Assembly (NCBI RefSeq): GCF_001703635.1
Contig: NZ_LQZT01000013.1
Span: forward strand, 1-63,225
DNA length: 63,225 nucleotides
Direction: 5' to 3'
Source of the DNA: Parahoeflea olei
GTDB lineage: Bacteria > Pseudomonadota > Alphaproteobacteria > Rhizobiales > Rhizobiaceae
Shown here: positions 36,262 through 44,882 of the stretch, piece after piece
Layout: the number at the start of each line of letters is the position of its first letter
How positions within the stretch are numbered: the stretch's first letter is position 1
Notes under the pieces: model-generated
Told to the model about the DNA's origin: nothing
Seen by the model: the letters and a program-made list of their open reading frames with translations, nothing else
Databases searched by the model: none
Program-made: the position numbers and the translations under genes

Positions 36262-36628
36262 GTGACTCACACCCCGAACTCCCCCAACCCAGATCAAGCT
36301 TGGCGAAGGCCGCCGCGGACTGCGCGGAACCGTCGCCCGCGTCGGCAACCCGATCAACAACGGCAGCGCGCCGCGCTCGGCCTTCGACATCGAACTCGAA
36401 AAGCGGCTCCTGGAAATCGGCCTCGTCGAAGGCGCGCAGGTGGAGATCCTGCACGAAGGCTTCATCGGCCGCGACCCGATCGCCGTCCGGGTCGACAGCA
36501 TGCGCGTGGCGCTGCGCCGGCGCGAAGCCAATTCGGTGCTGGTGGACTGCGCGCAAAGCGCGGCGGCGACGGGTGACCCGGCCGCGCGCGGCCCGCAGGC
36601 GAACGGCCCCATGCTGGCGGCGGAGTGA
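36262..36628 (+). CDS. feoA: Ferrous iron transport protein A, apparent +1 frameshift near the start
   Basis: SH3-like cytoplasmic partner of FeoB. The clear FeoA body (GEGRRGLRGTVARVGN ... KRLLEIGLVEGAQVEILHEGFIGRDPIAVRV ... VALRRREANSVLVD) reads in the frame that ends with the TGA at 36626, but this frame has no ATG, GTG or TTG before 36440 and meets a stop at 36263. A GTG at 36262, with AAGGA 10 bases upstream, lies in the neighbouring frame. Dropping one C from the five-C run at 36281-36285 joins them into a normal N-terminus (MTHTPNSPTQIKLGEG). So either the sequence has an extra C or the gene is shifted. Confidence 0.8.
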
Positions 36629-36632
36629 GGGC

Positions 36633-38510
36633 ATGCTCGATACAGTTGCCAAGACCTACCGCGTCGCCTTTGTCGGCAACCCCAATTGCGGCAAGACGGC
36701 CCTGTTCAATGCCCTGACCGGCAGCCGCCAGAAGGTGGCGAACTATCCCGGCGTGACGGTGGAACGCAAGGAAGGCCAGCTCATCACCCCCGGCGGCAAG
36801 ACCGTCACCGTGATCGACCTTCCGGGCACCTACAGCCTGCGCGGGCGCAGCCCCGACGAGGTGGTCACCCGCGACGCCGTGCTCGGCAAATTGCGCAATT
36901 TCGAGCGGCCCGATCTCCTGGTCTGCGTGGCGGACGCGACCAATCTCAGGCTGATCCTGCGGCTGGTGCTGGAAGTGTCGAGCACCGGACTGCCGATGAT
37001 CCTCGCGCTCAACATGTCCGACATTGCCGAGAACCGGGGCATCCGGGTCGACGCGGAGGGGCTCTCGCGCGAACTCGGCATTCCCGTGGTCCGGTCGGTG
37101 GCCGTCTCCCGTGCCGGCGTGAGCGAGCTGCTCGGCGAACTCGACACGGCGCTCACCGCCGCCCGCCACGGCACGGCCTCGGCCATGACCTGGGCCGAGC
37201 GCGGTGCCGACGAGATCCGCCAGGCCCACCGCCTCGCCGACCAGATGGTGGCCCGCTTCGTCAACACGCCCGACATTCCGCGCGACATGAGCTCGCGCAT
37301 CGACAAGGTGCTGCTGCACCCGGTGGCAGGTATCCTGATCCTGCTGGCGGTGCTGTTTTTCGTGTTCCAGGCGGTCTACACCTGGGCCGGGCCGCCGATG
37401 GACATGATCAGCGACGGCTTCGACGCACTTGCCGCGACGGTGCAGGAGACCCTGCCCGAAGGCCTGCTGGCGAGCCTGCTCACCGACGGCATCATCACCG
37501 GCGTGGGCAGCGTGCTGGTGTTCCTGCCGCAGATCGTGATCCTGTTCTTCTTCATCATCCTGCTCGAGGATTCGGGCTACATGGCGCGCGCGGCCTTCCT
37601 GACGGACCGCATCGTCGGCGGCGCCGGCCTGCATGGCCGCTCGTTCATTCCGCTGTTGTCGAGCTTCGCCTGCGCGATTCCCGGGGTGATGGCCACGCGG
37701 GTGATCGAAAACCGTCGGCAGCGGCTCGCCACCATCATGGTGGCGCCGCTGATGACCTGTTCGGCGCGGATTCCGGTCTACACGCTGCTGATCGGCGCCT
37801 TCGTGCCGCGCTCGACCGTGGGCGGTTTCATCGACCTGCAGGGACTGGTGCTGTTTTCGCTCTATCTCGCGGGCATCGTCAGCGCCTTCGTGGTGGCGCT
37901 GGTGTTCCGCACCTTCGTCTGGCGCGGCAAGACCGAGCCGTTCATCATGGAACTGCCCGGCTACAAGCTGCCGATGCTCCGGAGCGTGGCGATGGGCGTG
38001 TTCCAGCGCGCCATGATGTTCGTCCGCCGGGCGGGCACGCTGATCCTGTCGATGATGATCCTGATCTGGTTCCTGTCGACCTTCCCCGGCGCGCCGGAAG
38101 GGGCGACCGATGCGGCGATCAACTACAGCTTCGCCGGCATCATCGGCCATGCGATCGAGCCCGTGCTGGCGCCGATCGGCTTCAACTGGCAGATCGCGGT
38201 GGCGCTGATCCCCGGCATGGCCGCGCGCGAAGTGGCCGTGGGCGCGCTCGCCACCGTCTATGCGGTGGGCGGAACGGCGCTCGACGAAGTATCGCTCGGC
38301 GCGACCATCGCCGCGCAATGGCCGCTGGCGACCGCGCTGTCGCTTCTGGCCTGGTACGTGTTCGCCCCGCAATGCGCGCCCACGCTCGCCGTGGTGCGGC
38401 GTGAAACCAACTCCTGGCGCTGGCCGGTGCTGATGTTCGTCTACATGATGACGCTCGCCTATACCGCGTCCTTCGTGGTCTACCGGACCGCCACCTATCT
38501 CGGAGGCTGA
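36633..38510 (+). CDS. feoB: Ferrous iron transport protein B
   Basis: Inner-membrane Fe2+ transporter with an N-terminal G domain, 625 residues. G-protein motifs are GNPNCGKT (residues 11-18), the switch VERKEG, DLPGTYSL and NMSD; then a helical linker and about eight to ten membrane helices with the two Gate motifs (FIPLLSSFACAIPGVMATR and the later FAPQCAPTLAVVRRE) that carry the conserved Cys residues. It is shorter than the ~770-residue E. coli protein, as in many alphaproteobacteria. The gene lies four bases after feoA and three before a small Cys-rich gene. Confidence 0.96.
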   Translation: MLDTVAKTYRVAFVGNPNCGKTALFNALTGSRQKVANYPGVTVERKEGQLITPGGKTVTVIDLPGTYSLRGRSPDEVVTRDAVLGKLRNFERPDLLVCVADATNLRLILRLVLEVSSTGLPMILALNMSDIAENRGIRVDAEGLSRELGIPVVRSVAVSRAGVSELLGELDTALTAARHGTASAMTWAERGADEIRQAHRLADQMVARFVNTPDIPRDMSSRIDKVLLHPVAGILILLAVLFFVFQAVYTWAGPPMDMISDGFDALAATVQETLPEGLLASLLTDGIITGVGSVLVFLPQIVILFFFIILLEDSGYMARAAFLTDRIVGGAGLHGRSFIPLLSSFACAIPGVMATRVIENRRQRLATIMVAPLMTCSARIPVYTLLIGAFVPRSTVGGFIDLQGLVLFSLYLAGIVSAFVVALVFRTFVWRGKTEPFIMELPGYKLPMLRSVAMGVFQRAMMFVRRAGTLILSMMILIWFLSTFPGAPEGATDAAINYSFAGIIGHAIEPVLAPIGFNWQIAVALIPGMAAREVAVGALATVYAVGGTALDEVSLGATIAAQWPLATALSLLAWYVFAPQCAPTLAVVRRETNSWRWPVLMFVYMMTLAYTASFVVYRTATYLGG

Positions 38511-38513
38511 CCC

Positions 38514-38723
38514 ATGCTCGATGCAATCGTAACCTTTGGCCTGGTCGCGGCCGCGGCCGTCTATGTGGCCTGGCGGCTGTTCCTGTCGCGCAAGGCCAAG
38601 CAGCGGATCCGCGGGCTTCTCAACGGCCAAGCCGAATGCTGCCCGGCGGACGAGGCCAGCGGACAATGCCCCGGCGGATGCTCGGGCTGCGACCATGCAG
38701 CCCCCGCCCCCAGGCAGCGCTAG
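38514..38723 (+). CDS. FeoB-associated Cys-rich membrane protein
   Basis: Protein of 69 residues with one N-terminal transmembrane helix (IVTFGLVAAAAVYVAWRLFL), a basic stop-transfer patch, and a Cys-rich tail (ECCPAD, GQCPGGCSGCDH: six Cys). This is the layout of the FeoB-associated Cys-rich family, which replaces FeoC in many genomes. It starts three bases after feoB, so it belongs to the feo operon. The tail could hold iron or a small Fe-S cluster; that is inference. Confidence 0.85.
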   Translation: MLDAIVTFGLVAAAAVYVAWRLFLSRKAKQRIRGLLNGQAECCPADEASGQCPGGCSGCDHAAPAPRQR

Positions 38724-38778
38724 AAACGGAACGTCGAAACCGGAGAGAGGCGCCCCCGGCCCTCGGCCGGGGCTTGGC

Positions 38779-39426
38779 TCAGCCGGTTTCCCGGCCCAAT
38801 TGCCGTGCAGAGGGCTGAACGATCGCGCCCGGCACTTCGCCCGGCAGCACCGGCGGCGCGGCCACCGAAGGCAGCGGGGAGGAGGGCTTGCGGCCCAGGA
38901 TTTCCTCGATCAGCTTCTGCTGCGCCTCGCTCGCCTCGGCGGTGTCGAAACGCGGGTCGCCGGCACGCACGGGCTCGCGATTGGCCTCGAACAGCCGCCG
39001 GATCGCCATCAGGCCGGGCAAGGCGTCGGACATGATCTGGCGGTCGTCATCGTGCAGGAAGCTTGCGAAGGTGCGGGCGGCGACCGCGATCGCCTCCTCG
39101 CAGAAGACCCGGCCGGCCTCGGTCAGGAACACCAGCTTGGAGCGGGCATCCGTGGCACTCGGCCGGGTTTCGATGAAGCCGCGCTTCTCAAGCACCTGCA
39201 GCGAATGGCTGATGGTGGCCTTGGACACGTTCATGGCATTGGCCAGGGCAAGCGGCGTGGCGCCGTCGCCGACCCGCACCAGATGCAGGATGATGCCGAA
39301 ATGCGACGGGTGGACGCCATCGGGCAACAGCTTGCCGACCAGCGTGTTGCAGAGCTGGTAGATCTTTCCGATCTCGTTGAAAAACACATATCCGTCGCCA
39401 GGCTTGTATACGGCGTTCATGTCCAT
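38779..39426 (-). CDS. MarR family transcriptional regulator
   Basis: Regulator of 215 residues with a MarR-type winged helix (LANAMNVSKATISHSLQVLEKRGFIETRPSATDARSKLVFLTEAG) and a Pro-rich C-terminal extension. I place the start at ATG 39426 (AGGGAAAGG just upstream); a second ATG at 39420 is equally possible. The frame stays open upstream without similarity. It is convergent with the feo operon and lies downstream of the pirin gene on the same strand. Confidence 0.85.
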   Translation of the reverse strand: MDMNAVYKPGDGYVFFNEIGKIYQLCNTLVGKLLPDGVHPSHFGIILHLVRVGDGATPLALANAMNVSKATISHSLQVLEKRGFIETRPSATDARSKLVFLTEAGRVFCEEAIAVAARTFASFLHDDDRQIMSDALPGLMAIRRLFEANREPVRAGDPRFDTAEASEAQQKLIEEILGRKPSSPLPSVAAPPVLPGEVPGAIVQPSARQLGRETG

Positions 39427-39671
39427 CACCTTTCCCTGCGGCTGGCGGTGCCCCAAAACCTTCCGGACCTTGACCGGGTGCAGGCGCTGCCGCCGAATCC
39501 TGGCCTCATGGCACGTGCCTGCACGAGAAATAGGCAACAAAAACGGCCACTTCAAGGCAAACACGGCAAGACTGCGGCAAAGCCCGCGCCGCCGGAGCAA
39601 AATCCGGCGGCGCGGGGCCAGAAAGCTGGCGCGCGGGCCAAAAACCCGCGCACCGGGACCCGCGCTACCGC

Positions 39672-40583
39672 TCAGGCCGCGGGCTTGATGAAGGTGCCGT
39701 TCTGCAGCTCGGTGACCGCCTGGATCAGCTCGGCGCGGGTGTTCATGACGATCGGGCCGTGCCAGGCCACCGGCTCCCTGATCGGCTTGCCGGAGACGAG
39801 CAGGAAGCGGATGCCCTCGTCGCCCGCCTGCACGGTGATCTCGTCGCCGGTGTCGAAGACGACCAGCGTGCGGTCGCCGGACATGTCGCGGATCTGGATC
39901 TCCTCGCCCTCGACTTCCTTCTCGACCAGCACGCCGAAGGGCTTGGACGCATCGCGGAAGGTGCCGGAGCCCGCGAAAATATAGGCGAAGGCCGAGCGGT
40001 AGGCATCGACCTTGAAGGTCTTGCGCTTGCCCGGCGGCACGGAGATGTCGACATAAGACGGCTCGGCGGCGATGCCGTCGACCGGGCCGCGCTTGCCCCA
40101 GAACTCGCCGCAGATGATGCGCGCGGCGGTGCCGTCGTCATCGACCTCGACCGGGATGTCGGCGGAGCTCACATCCTGGTAGCGCGGCGCGGTCATCTTC
40201 ATCGAGGACGGCAGGTTGGCCCAGAGCTGGAAGCCGTGCATGCGGCCATTGGCGTCGCCCTTGGGCATTTCCTGGTGCATGATGCCGCGTCCGGCGGTCA
40301 TCCACTGCACGTCGCCCGCGCCGAGCGTGCCGCGGTTTCCCAGGCTGTCGCCATGCTCGACGGTGCCGGCCAGCACATAGGTGATGGTCTCGATGCCGCG
40401 ATGCGGATGCCAGGGGAAGCCCTTGAGATAGTTTTCCGGCCGCTCGTTGCGAAAATCGTCGAACAGCAGGAACGGATCGGTGAGCGAGGGATCGTCGAAA
40501 CCGAAGGCACGACGCAGGTGCACGCCGGCACCTTCGAGATGCGGGACGGCGGCGGATTCATGACGGACAGGCCGGATGGACAT
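39672..40583 (-). CDS. Pirin family protein
   Basis: Bicupin iron protein of 303 residues, member of a family linked with quercetinase activity or redox sensing. The iron-binding set of the N-terminal cupin is present: FPWHPHRGIETITYVLAG (two His), then GRGIMHQEMP (His and Glu). GTGGAGA lies seven bases before the ATG at 40583. Neighbouring regulators are MarR downstream and Lrp further upstream, but no functional link is shown. Confidence 0.93.
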   Translation of the reverse strand: MSIRPVRHESAAVPHLEGAGVHLRRAFGFDDPSLTDPFLLFDDFRNERPENYLKGFPWHPHRGIETITYVLAGTVEHGDSLGNRGTLGAGDVQWMTAGRGIMHQEMPKGDANGRMHGFQLWANLPSSMKMTAPRYQDVSSADIPVEVDDDGTAARIICGEFWGKRGPVDGIAAEPSYVDISVPPGKRKTFKVDAYRSAFAYIFAGSGTFRDASKPFGVLVEKEVEGEEIQIRDMSGDRTLVVFDTGDEITVQAGDEGIRFLLVSGKPIREPVAWHGPIVMNTRAELIQAVTELQNGTFIKPAA

Positions 40584-40827
40584 GGCAGTCTCCACGGTGA
40601 TGGGCCGGCAAGGCGCCGGCAATGGTTGCGTTGGCGACAATGTAGACTGCCGGGGACCGGTTTATAAGAGCCCGGGCGGAAACGCATTGTTCACCGGGCG
40701 CGGGCGCCGGTCGCCGATGACCCGGGACGAGGACCGGGGACGATGGGCGGGGATGGGAACCTCGGCGCGCGGTCGCACGTTGCCCCTTCATCACCAGGCC
40801 CCTTCATCACCAGGAAAGGAGACCAGA

Positions 40828-41040
40828 ATGCCGATGAAGACGCACGCAGACGCCGACCTGACGCCGGACCAGGTGTCGGAGCACGAAACCATGGCCAGGG
40901 ACGAAAAGCTCTCCCGGCTTGCGGAGATGAAGCACGATCTCGAACGCCAGAGCGCGCGCGGCACGGCCGATCTCGACCAGGTGGAGGCGCGCGCGGCCGC
41001 GCTCAAGCGGGCGATGGAACGGGCGAAGTCGGGCACCTGA
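40828..41040 (+). CDS. Small coiled-coil protein of unknown function
   Basis: Charged helical protein of 70 residues (VSEHETMARDEKLSRLAEMKHDLERQ ... LDQVEARAAALKRAMERAK) with heptad-like spacing and no membrane segment. A strong AAAGGAG ribosome site precedes the ATG. I do not recognise a family. It is divergent from the pirin gene and convergent with the Lrp gene. Confidence 0.6.
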   Translation: MPMKTHADADLTPDQVSEHETMARDEKLSRLAEMKHDLERQSARGTADLDQVEARAAALKRAMERAKSGT

Positions 41041-41060
41041 CTTGAAAACCCGTGGCCTTA

Positions 41061-41564
41061 TCAGGCCGAACCCCGGCCGAGACCGCCGAGCGGGATCGCC
41101 GTGGTCTCCTTGATCTCCTCCATCACGAAGGAGGCGGAGACATCGGCGAGCCTGACCTTGGCGATGAGCCGCTGGTAGAGCCGGTCATAGGCCTTCACAT
41201 CCGACACGCGGGCGCGCAGCACGTAATCGAGATCGCCCGAGGTGCGATACACGCCCACGATCTCGGGAAAGGCGCCGACCGCCTCGCGGAAGCTCTTGAG
41301 CCAGTCGGCATCATGGCTGGCCGCGCGCACGAAGATGAACACCGACAACCCGCAGCCCGCCGCCTCGGCATCGAGAATGGCGACGCGCTCCCGGATCAGC
41401 CCGCGCTCTTCCAGCGCTTTCACGCGCCGCCAGCAGGCATTGCGCGACAGGTGAACCCGCTCCGACAGCGCGTCCACCGACAGCGTGCCGTCGCGCTGGA
41501 GTTCGGAGAGGATGCGGACATCCATGTCGTCGGTTCGATGCATGACGGGACATATATCCCGCAT
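41061..41564 (-). CDS. Lrp/AsnC family transcriptional regulator
   Basis: Feast/famine regulator of 167 residues: N-terminal helix-turn-helix (DVRILSELQRDGTLSVDALSERVHLSRNACWRRVKALEERGLI) and the RAM ligand/oligomerisation domain (VFIFVRAASHDADWLKSFREAVGAFPEIVGVYRTSGDLDYVLRARV). Start may be ATG 41564 (GGAG close upstream) or 41543. A short palindrome GGGACATATATCCC at 41547-41560 lies between the two starts and could be its own binding site. Confidence 0.9.
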   Translation of the reverse strand: MRDICPVMHRTDDMDVRILSELQRDGTLSVDALSERVHLSRNACWRRVKALEERGLIRERVAILDAEAAGCGLSVFIFVRAASHDADWLKSFREAVGAFPEIVGVYRTSGDLDYVLRARVSDVKAYDRLYQRLIAKVRLADVSASFVMEEIKETTAIPLGGLGRGSA

Positions 41565-41877
41565 TTCTCCATTTTTGAAGGATAATCGGGACGTGCGTTC
41601 GTGGGAATCGGTCTAAGCTTGCTTCCTGTCGCCAACCGTCCTGCCAGGGACCGCCCTGCCATGCCCAGCCAAACCGTCCGCCTGTGCCCCGCGCGCCCGG
41701 TCCCGGCCACGCGCCCCGCCGGGCGCACGCCGCTTGCCGGCAGGGTTCGCTGGCGCAAGCACCGACGGCCGGCGCCACGCGCGTTCATGGGGGGTGGCCG
41801 TTTACCTTTGGGAAAACAGCCGGGCTTATGATTAACGAATTGCATCGCTGCAGAGAGAACCGGAGCAAGTAGCCGCC
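41565..41877. other. Intergenic stretch between Lrp and amidotransferase genes
   Basis: 313 bases between divergent genes with no supported gene. The middle is extremely GC-rich with short dyads around 41690-41780; the last 60 bases are AT-richer and probably hold the promoter of the amidotransferase gene. Confidence 0.4.
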
Positions 41878-42684
41878 ATGTGCCGCTGGGCCGCCTATCG
41901 TGGAACGCCGATCCCGCTGGAACAGATCGTTTCCGCACCGGGGCATTCGCTGATCGAACAATCGCACTGCGCGACGCAGGCCAAGACCGCCACCAATGGC
42001 GACGGCTTCGGCATTGCCTGGTATGGCGAGCGGCCCGAGCCGGGGCTTTACCGCGACGTGCTGCCGGCCTGGTCGGACTGCAATCTGAAATCGCTGGCGC
42101 GACAGATCCGCTCGCCGCTGTTTCTCGCCCATGTGCGCGCCTCGACCGGCGGGGCCACCAGCCGCGACAACTGCCACCCCTTCGTCAACGGCACCTGGTC
42201 GTTCATGCACAACGGCCAGATCGCCGGCTTCGAGAAGATCCGCCGGCCGATGGAGGCGGCGCTGTCGGACCGGCTCTACCAGGCCCGCCACGGCACCACG
42301 GACTCGGAACTCCTGTTCCTGCTCGCGATCGAATTCGGGCTTGCAACCGACCCGGCCGGCGCCTTCGCCGCGGCGATAAGGTTTGCGCTCTCGGAGGCCG
42401 CACGCGCGGGCGTCACTGAACTCGTGCGCTTCACCGCGGCGTTTTCCGACGGACGCACGCTTCATGCGATCCGCTACGCCACCGACGCCTATGCGCCGAC
42501 GCTCTACTCCGCCCCCACCTGCGGCGGCCAGGGCCACTGCCTGGTGTCCGAACCGTTCCACGACACCGACACCAAATGGCACGAAATCCCCGCCGGGAGT
42601 TTTGTGACGTTGACCGCCGACGGCATGCGCTCGGAACGGTTTGATCCTATGCGGGTGGTGGCGGAGGTTGCCGCCGTGGCTTGA
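41878..42684 (+). CDS. Class II glutamine amidotransferase (YafJ/EgtC-like)
   Basis: Ntn-type glutamine amidotransferase of 268 residues. The catalytic Cys2 follows the start Met (MCRWAAYRG) and is exposed after Met removal; NGDGFGIAWYG, HVRASTGG, the CHPF segment and WSFMHNGQI complete the glutaminase site. No partner synthase domain is fused and no ergothioneine genes are near, so it is most like stand-alone YafJ. The expected role is gamma-glutamyl transfer or hydrolysis; substrate unknown. Confidence 0.9.
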   Translation: MCRWAAYRGTPIPLEQIVSAPGHSLIEQSHCATQAKTATNGDGFGIAWYGERPEPGLYRDVLPAWSDCNLKSLARQIRSPLFLAHVRASTGGATSRDNCHPFVNGTWSFMHNGQIAGFEKIRRPMEAALSDRLYQARHGTTDSELLFLLAIEFGLATDPAGAFAAAIRFALSEAARAGVTELVRFTAAFSDGRTLHAIRYATDAYAPTLYSAPTCGGQGHCLVSEPFHDTDTKWHEIPAGSFVTLTADGMRSERFDPMRVVAEVAAVA

Positions 42685-42787
42685 AGGCGCCTCCCTCCTG
42701 GGCTCACATTGACATGTGCGACCCCGAATTCTGGCTGTGAATTCCTGAGGCAGGAGTGCAGGTGCTGGCGGCCTTTCATGGGCTCCC

Positions 42788-43050
42788 TACCCCCACCCGG
42801 ATCAGCTGCGCTACGCTTGCTTCTCCGACCTCCCCTCAAGGGGGAGGTTGGGGGCGTCGCAAGCTTACGACCCTGTGCGCCCCCCTTCAACACAAAGGGA
42901 GAGGCGACGTGCTTCCGGCGCGCGTCCCGGCGGATGGGGCATGGTTTTCGACAAGCGGAGCGTTGAAAATTCCGAAAGAGCGAATGGGCATGGAGAGCGG
43001 GCCGGGTCAAGCCCCTCCCCCTTGAGGGGAGGGGTTGGGGTGGGGGTCTT
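42788..43050 (+). repeat. Intergenic repeat unit 1 (A-half and B-half)
   Basis: A-half at 42788-42852 (same as 32783) and B-half at about 43000-43050 (GGGCCGGGTCAAGCCCCTCC, then a hairpin with CCTTGAGGGGAGG, then a GT-rich end), with about 150 bases between. The B-half leads directly into the coaBC remnant. Confidence 0.8.
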
Positions 43051-43240
43051 TCGATCCTGTTTCAGGCCTGGAAGGCTTCCGCGATCCTCTCGGCAGCCGC
43101 TCCGCCACCTCGTCCTGGCTCAGATCCGGCCAGTCCTCGACGCCGTCCCTGCTCATGATGCGGACATGGGTTGCGGTTGCCGCCCATGATACCAGCCGGT
43201 GGCGAAACGTCGTTGCCGAGGATGAAAACGCCGACGGCCT
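43051..43240 (-). pseudogene. Decayed duplicate of the coaBC 3' end
   Basis: This stretch matches the last ~60 codons of the intact coaBC (43674-43860) base for base over long runs, including CAGGCCTGGAAGGCTTCCGC at the stop and TCAGATCCGGCCAGTCCTCG. Read on the minus strand it gives GNDVSPPAGIMGGNRN, a frameshifted middle, and AERIAEAFQA at the end, against NDVSPATGIMGGDRN and LAARIAEAFQA in CoaBC. It has no 5' part and several indels, so it is not functional. The duplicated segment includes the adjacent repeat B-half. Confidence 0.88.
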
Positions 43241-43265
43241 GGCTTGAGGCTCGTCGCAGGCGCCC

Positions 43266-43447
43266 TACCCCCACCCGGATCAGCTGCGCTACGCTTGCTT
43301 CTCCGACCTCCCCTCAAGGGGGAGGTTGGGGGCTTACGGGAAGCTCCTGCCCCTGCGCCCCATCCGCGCCATTCCGCACGAATGAGAGCGCGGACCGGGT
43401 CAAGCCCCTCCCCCTTGAGGGGAGGCGGGCAGAGCCGGTGGGGGTGC
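43266..43447 (+). repeat. Intergenic repeat unit 2
   Basis: A-half 43266-43330 and B-half 43392-43447. The spacer (GGCTTACGGGAAGCTCCTGC onward) is homologous to that of unit 3, and the bases before both (GCTCGTCGC) are also shared, so units 2 and 3 are a tandem duplication. Confidence 0.85.
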
Positions 43448-43486
43448 GATGTTTGCGGCCTGGCTCGCAGCTCGTCGCGGGCTCCG

Positions 43487-43659
43487 TACCCCCACCCGGA
43501 TCAGCTGCGCTACGCTTGCTTCTCCGACCTCCCCTCAAGGGGGAGGTTGGGGGCTTACGGCAAGCTCCTGACCCTGAACTCCGTCCCCGCCAGTCACCGC
43601 AAATAAGAGCGGGCCGGGTCAAGCCCCTCCCCCTTGAGGGGAGGGGTGGGGTGGGGGTT
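43487..43659 (+). repeat. Intergenic repeat unit 3, adjoining the coaBC stop
   Basis: A-half 43487-43551 and B-half about 43610-43659, ending 14 bases before the coaBC stop codon. The B-half stem (CCCCTCC ... GAGGGGAGGGG) followed by a T run at 43658-43662 is read on the strand opposite to coaBC; on the coaBC strand it would act as a stable 3' hairpin. Confidence 0.85.
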
Positions 43660-43673
43660 TTTCGATCCGGTTT

Positions 43674-44882
43674 TCAGGCCTGGAAGGCTTCCGCGATCCT
43701 TGCCGCCAACCTTTCCGCCACCTCGTCCTTGCTCAGATCCGGCCAGTCCTCGACGCCCTGTTTCGAGACGATGCGGACGCGGTTGCGGTCGCCGCCCATG
43801 ATGCCGGTGGCGGGCGAGACGTCGTTGGCGACGATGAAATCGGCGCCCTTGCGGGCGAGCTTGGCTTCGGCATTGGCGATCACGTCCGCGGTTTCGGCGG
43901 CGAAGCCAACCACAAGCCTGGGGCGGTTTTCGTGGTGGCCGACGGTCTTGAGGATGTCGGGGTTTTCGGTGAGGGCGAGCGGCGCGGGGCCCTCGCCTTC
44001 CTTCTTCTTGATCTTGTTGTCGGCAGAGGTCGCCACGCGCCAGTCGGCGACGGCGGCGACGAAGACGCCGATATCGGCTGGGAGGGCCGCGGTGACGGCC
44101 GCGAGCATCTCGCGCGCGCTTTCGACGCGGATAACCTCGACGCCCGCGGGATCGGGGATCGTCACCGGGCCGGAGACGAGCGTGACGTCGGCGCCGAGCC
44201 GGGCGAGATGGGCGGCGATCGCGTGGCCTTGCTTGCCGGAGGAGCGGTTGGCGATGTAGCGCACCGGGTCGATCGGCTCGTGGGTGGGGCCGGAGGTGAC
44301 GATGACGCGGCGGCCCTTGAGCGGCTTCGGGCCGTCATCGAGCAGCGCCTCGACGGCGGCGGCAATCGCCAGCGGTTCGGCCATGCGGCCGAGGCCCGCC
44401 TCGCCGGATTCGGCCATTTCGCCCGCCTCCGGGCCGATGAAACGGATACCATCCTCCCTGAGCGTCTCGACATTGCGGCGGGTGGCCGGGTGCGCCCACA
44501 TCGCCGGGTTCATGGCAGGGGCGACGAGCACCGGGCGGTTGGTGGCGAGGAGCACGGTGGAGGCGAGGTCGTTGGCAAGCCCGTTCGCCATCTTGGCCAT
44601 CAGGTCGGCGGTGGCGGGGGCGACGAGCACGAGATCGCAGTCGCGCGCAAGCCGGATGTGGCCGACATCCTGCTCGTCCTCGCGGGAGAACAGATCGGTG
44701 AAGACATGATCGGCGGCGAGTGCACCGACGGCCAAGGGCGTGACGAATTCCTGCGCCGCCGCCGTCATCAGCGGCCGGACCGCGGCGCCGCGTTCGCGCA
44801 GCCGGCGGATCAGGTCGAGCGCCTTGTAGGCGGCGATGCCACCGGAGATGATCAGGAGAATGCGCTTGCCGGCGAGGGTCAT
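43674..44882 (-). CDS. coaBC: Bifunctional CoaBC: phosphopantothenoylcysteine synthetase/decarboxylase
   Basis: Fused flavoprotein for two steps of coenzyme A synthesis, 402 residues. The CoaC half has LIISGGIAAYKALDLIRRL, the PAMNPAMW motif and the substrate loop; the CoaB half has TSGPTHEPIDPVRYIANRSSGKQG, AAVADWRV, the KIKKKEG lysines and the ANDVSPATGIMGGDRN end. The start at 44882 overlaps the stop of the upstream vapC-like toxin gene (ATGA), so translation is coupled. A broken copy of its 3' end lies downstream inside a repeat cluster. In relatives coaBC usually lies by ubiB and dut; here both are separate. Confidence 0.97.
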   Translation of the reverse strand: MTLAGKRILLIISGGIAAYKALDLIRRLRERGAAVRPLMTAAAQEFVTPLAVGALAADHVFTDLFSREDEQDVGHIRLARDCDLVLVAPATADLMAKMANGLANDLASTVLLATNRPVLVAPAMNPAMWAHPATRRNVETLREDGIRFIGPEAGEMAESGEAGLGRMAEPLAIAAAVEALLDDGPKPLKGRRVIVTSGPTHEPIDPVRYIANRSSGKQGHAIAAHLARLGADVTLVSGPVTIPDPAGVEVIRVESAREMLAAVTAALPADIGVFVAAVADWRVATSADNKIKKKEGEGPAPLALTENPDILKTVGHHENRPRLVVGFAAETADVIANAEAKLARKGADFIVANDVSPATGIMGGDRNRVRIVSKQGVEDWPDLSKDEVAERLAARIAEAFQA

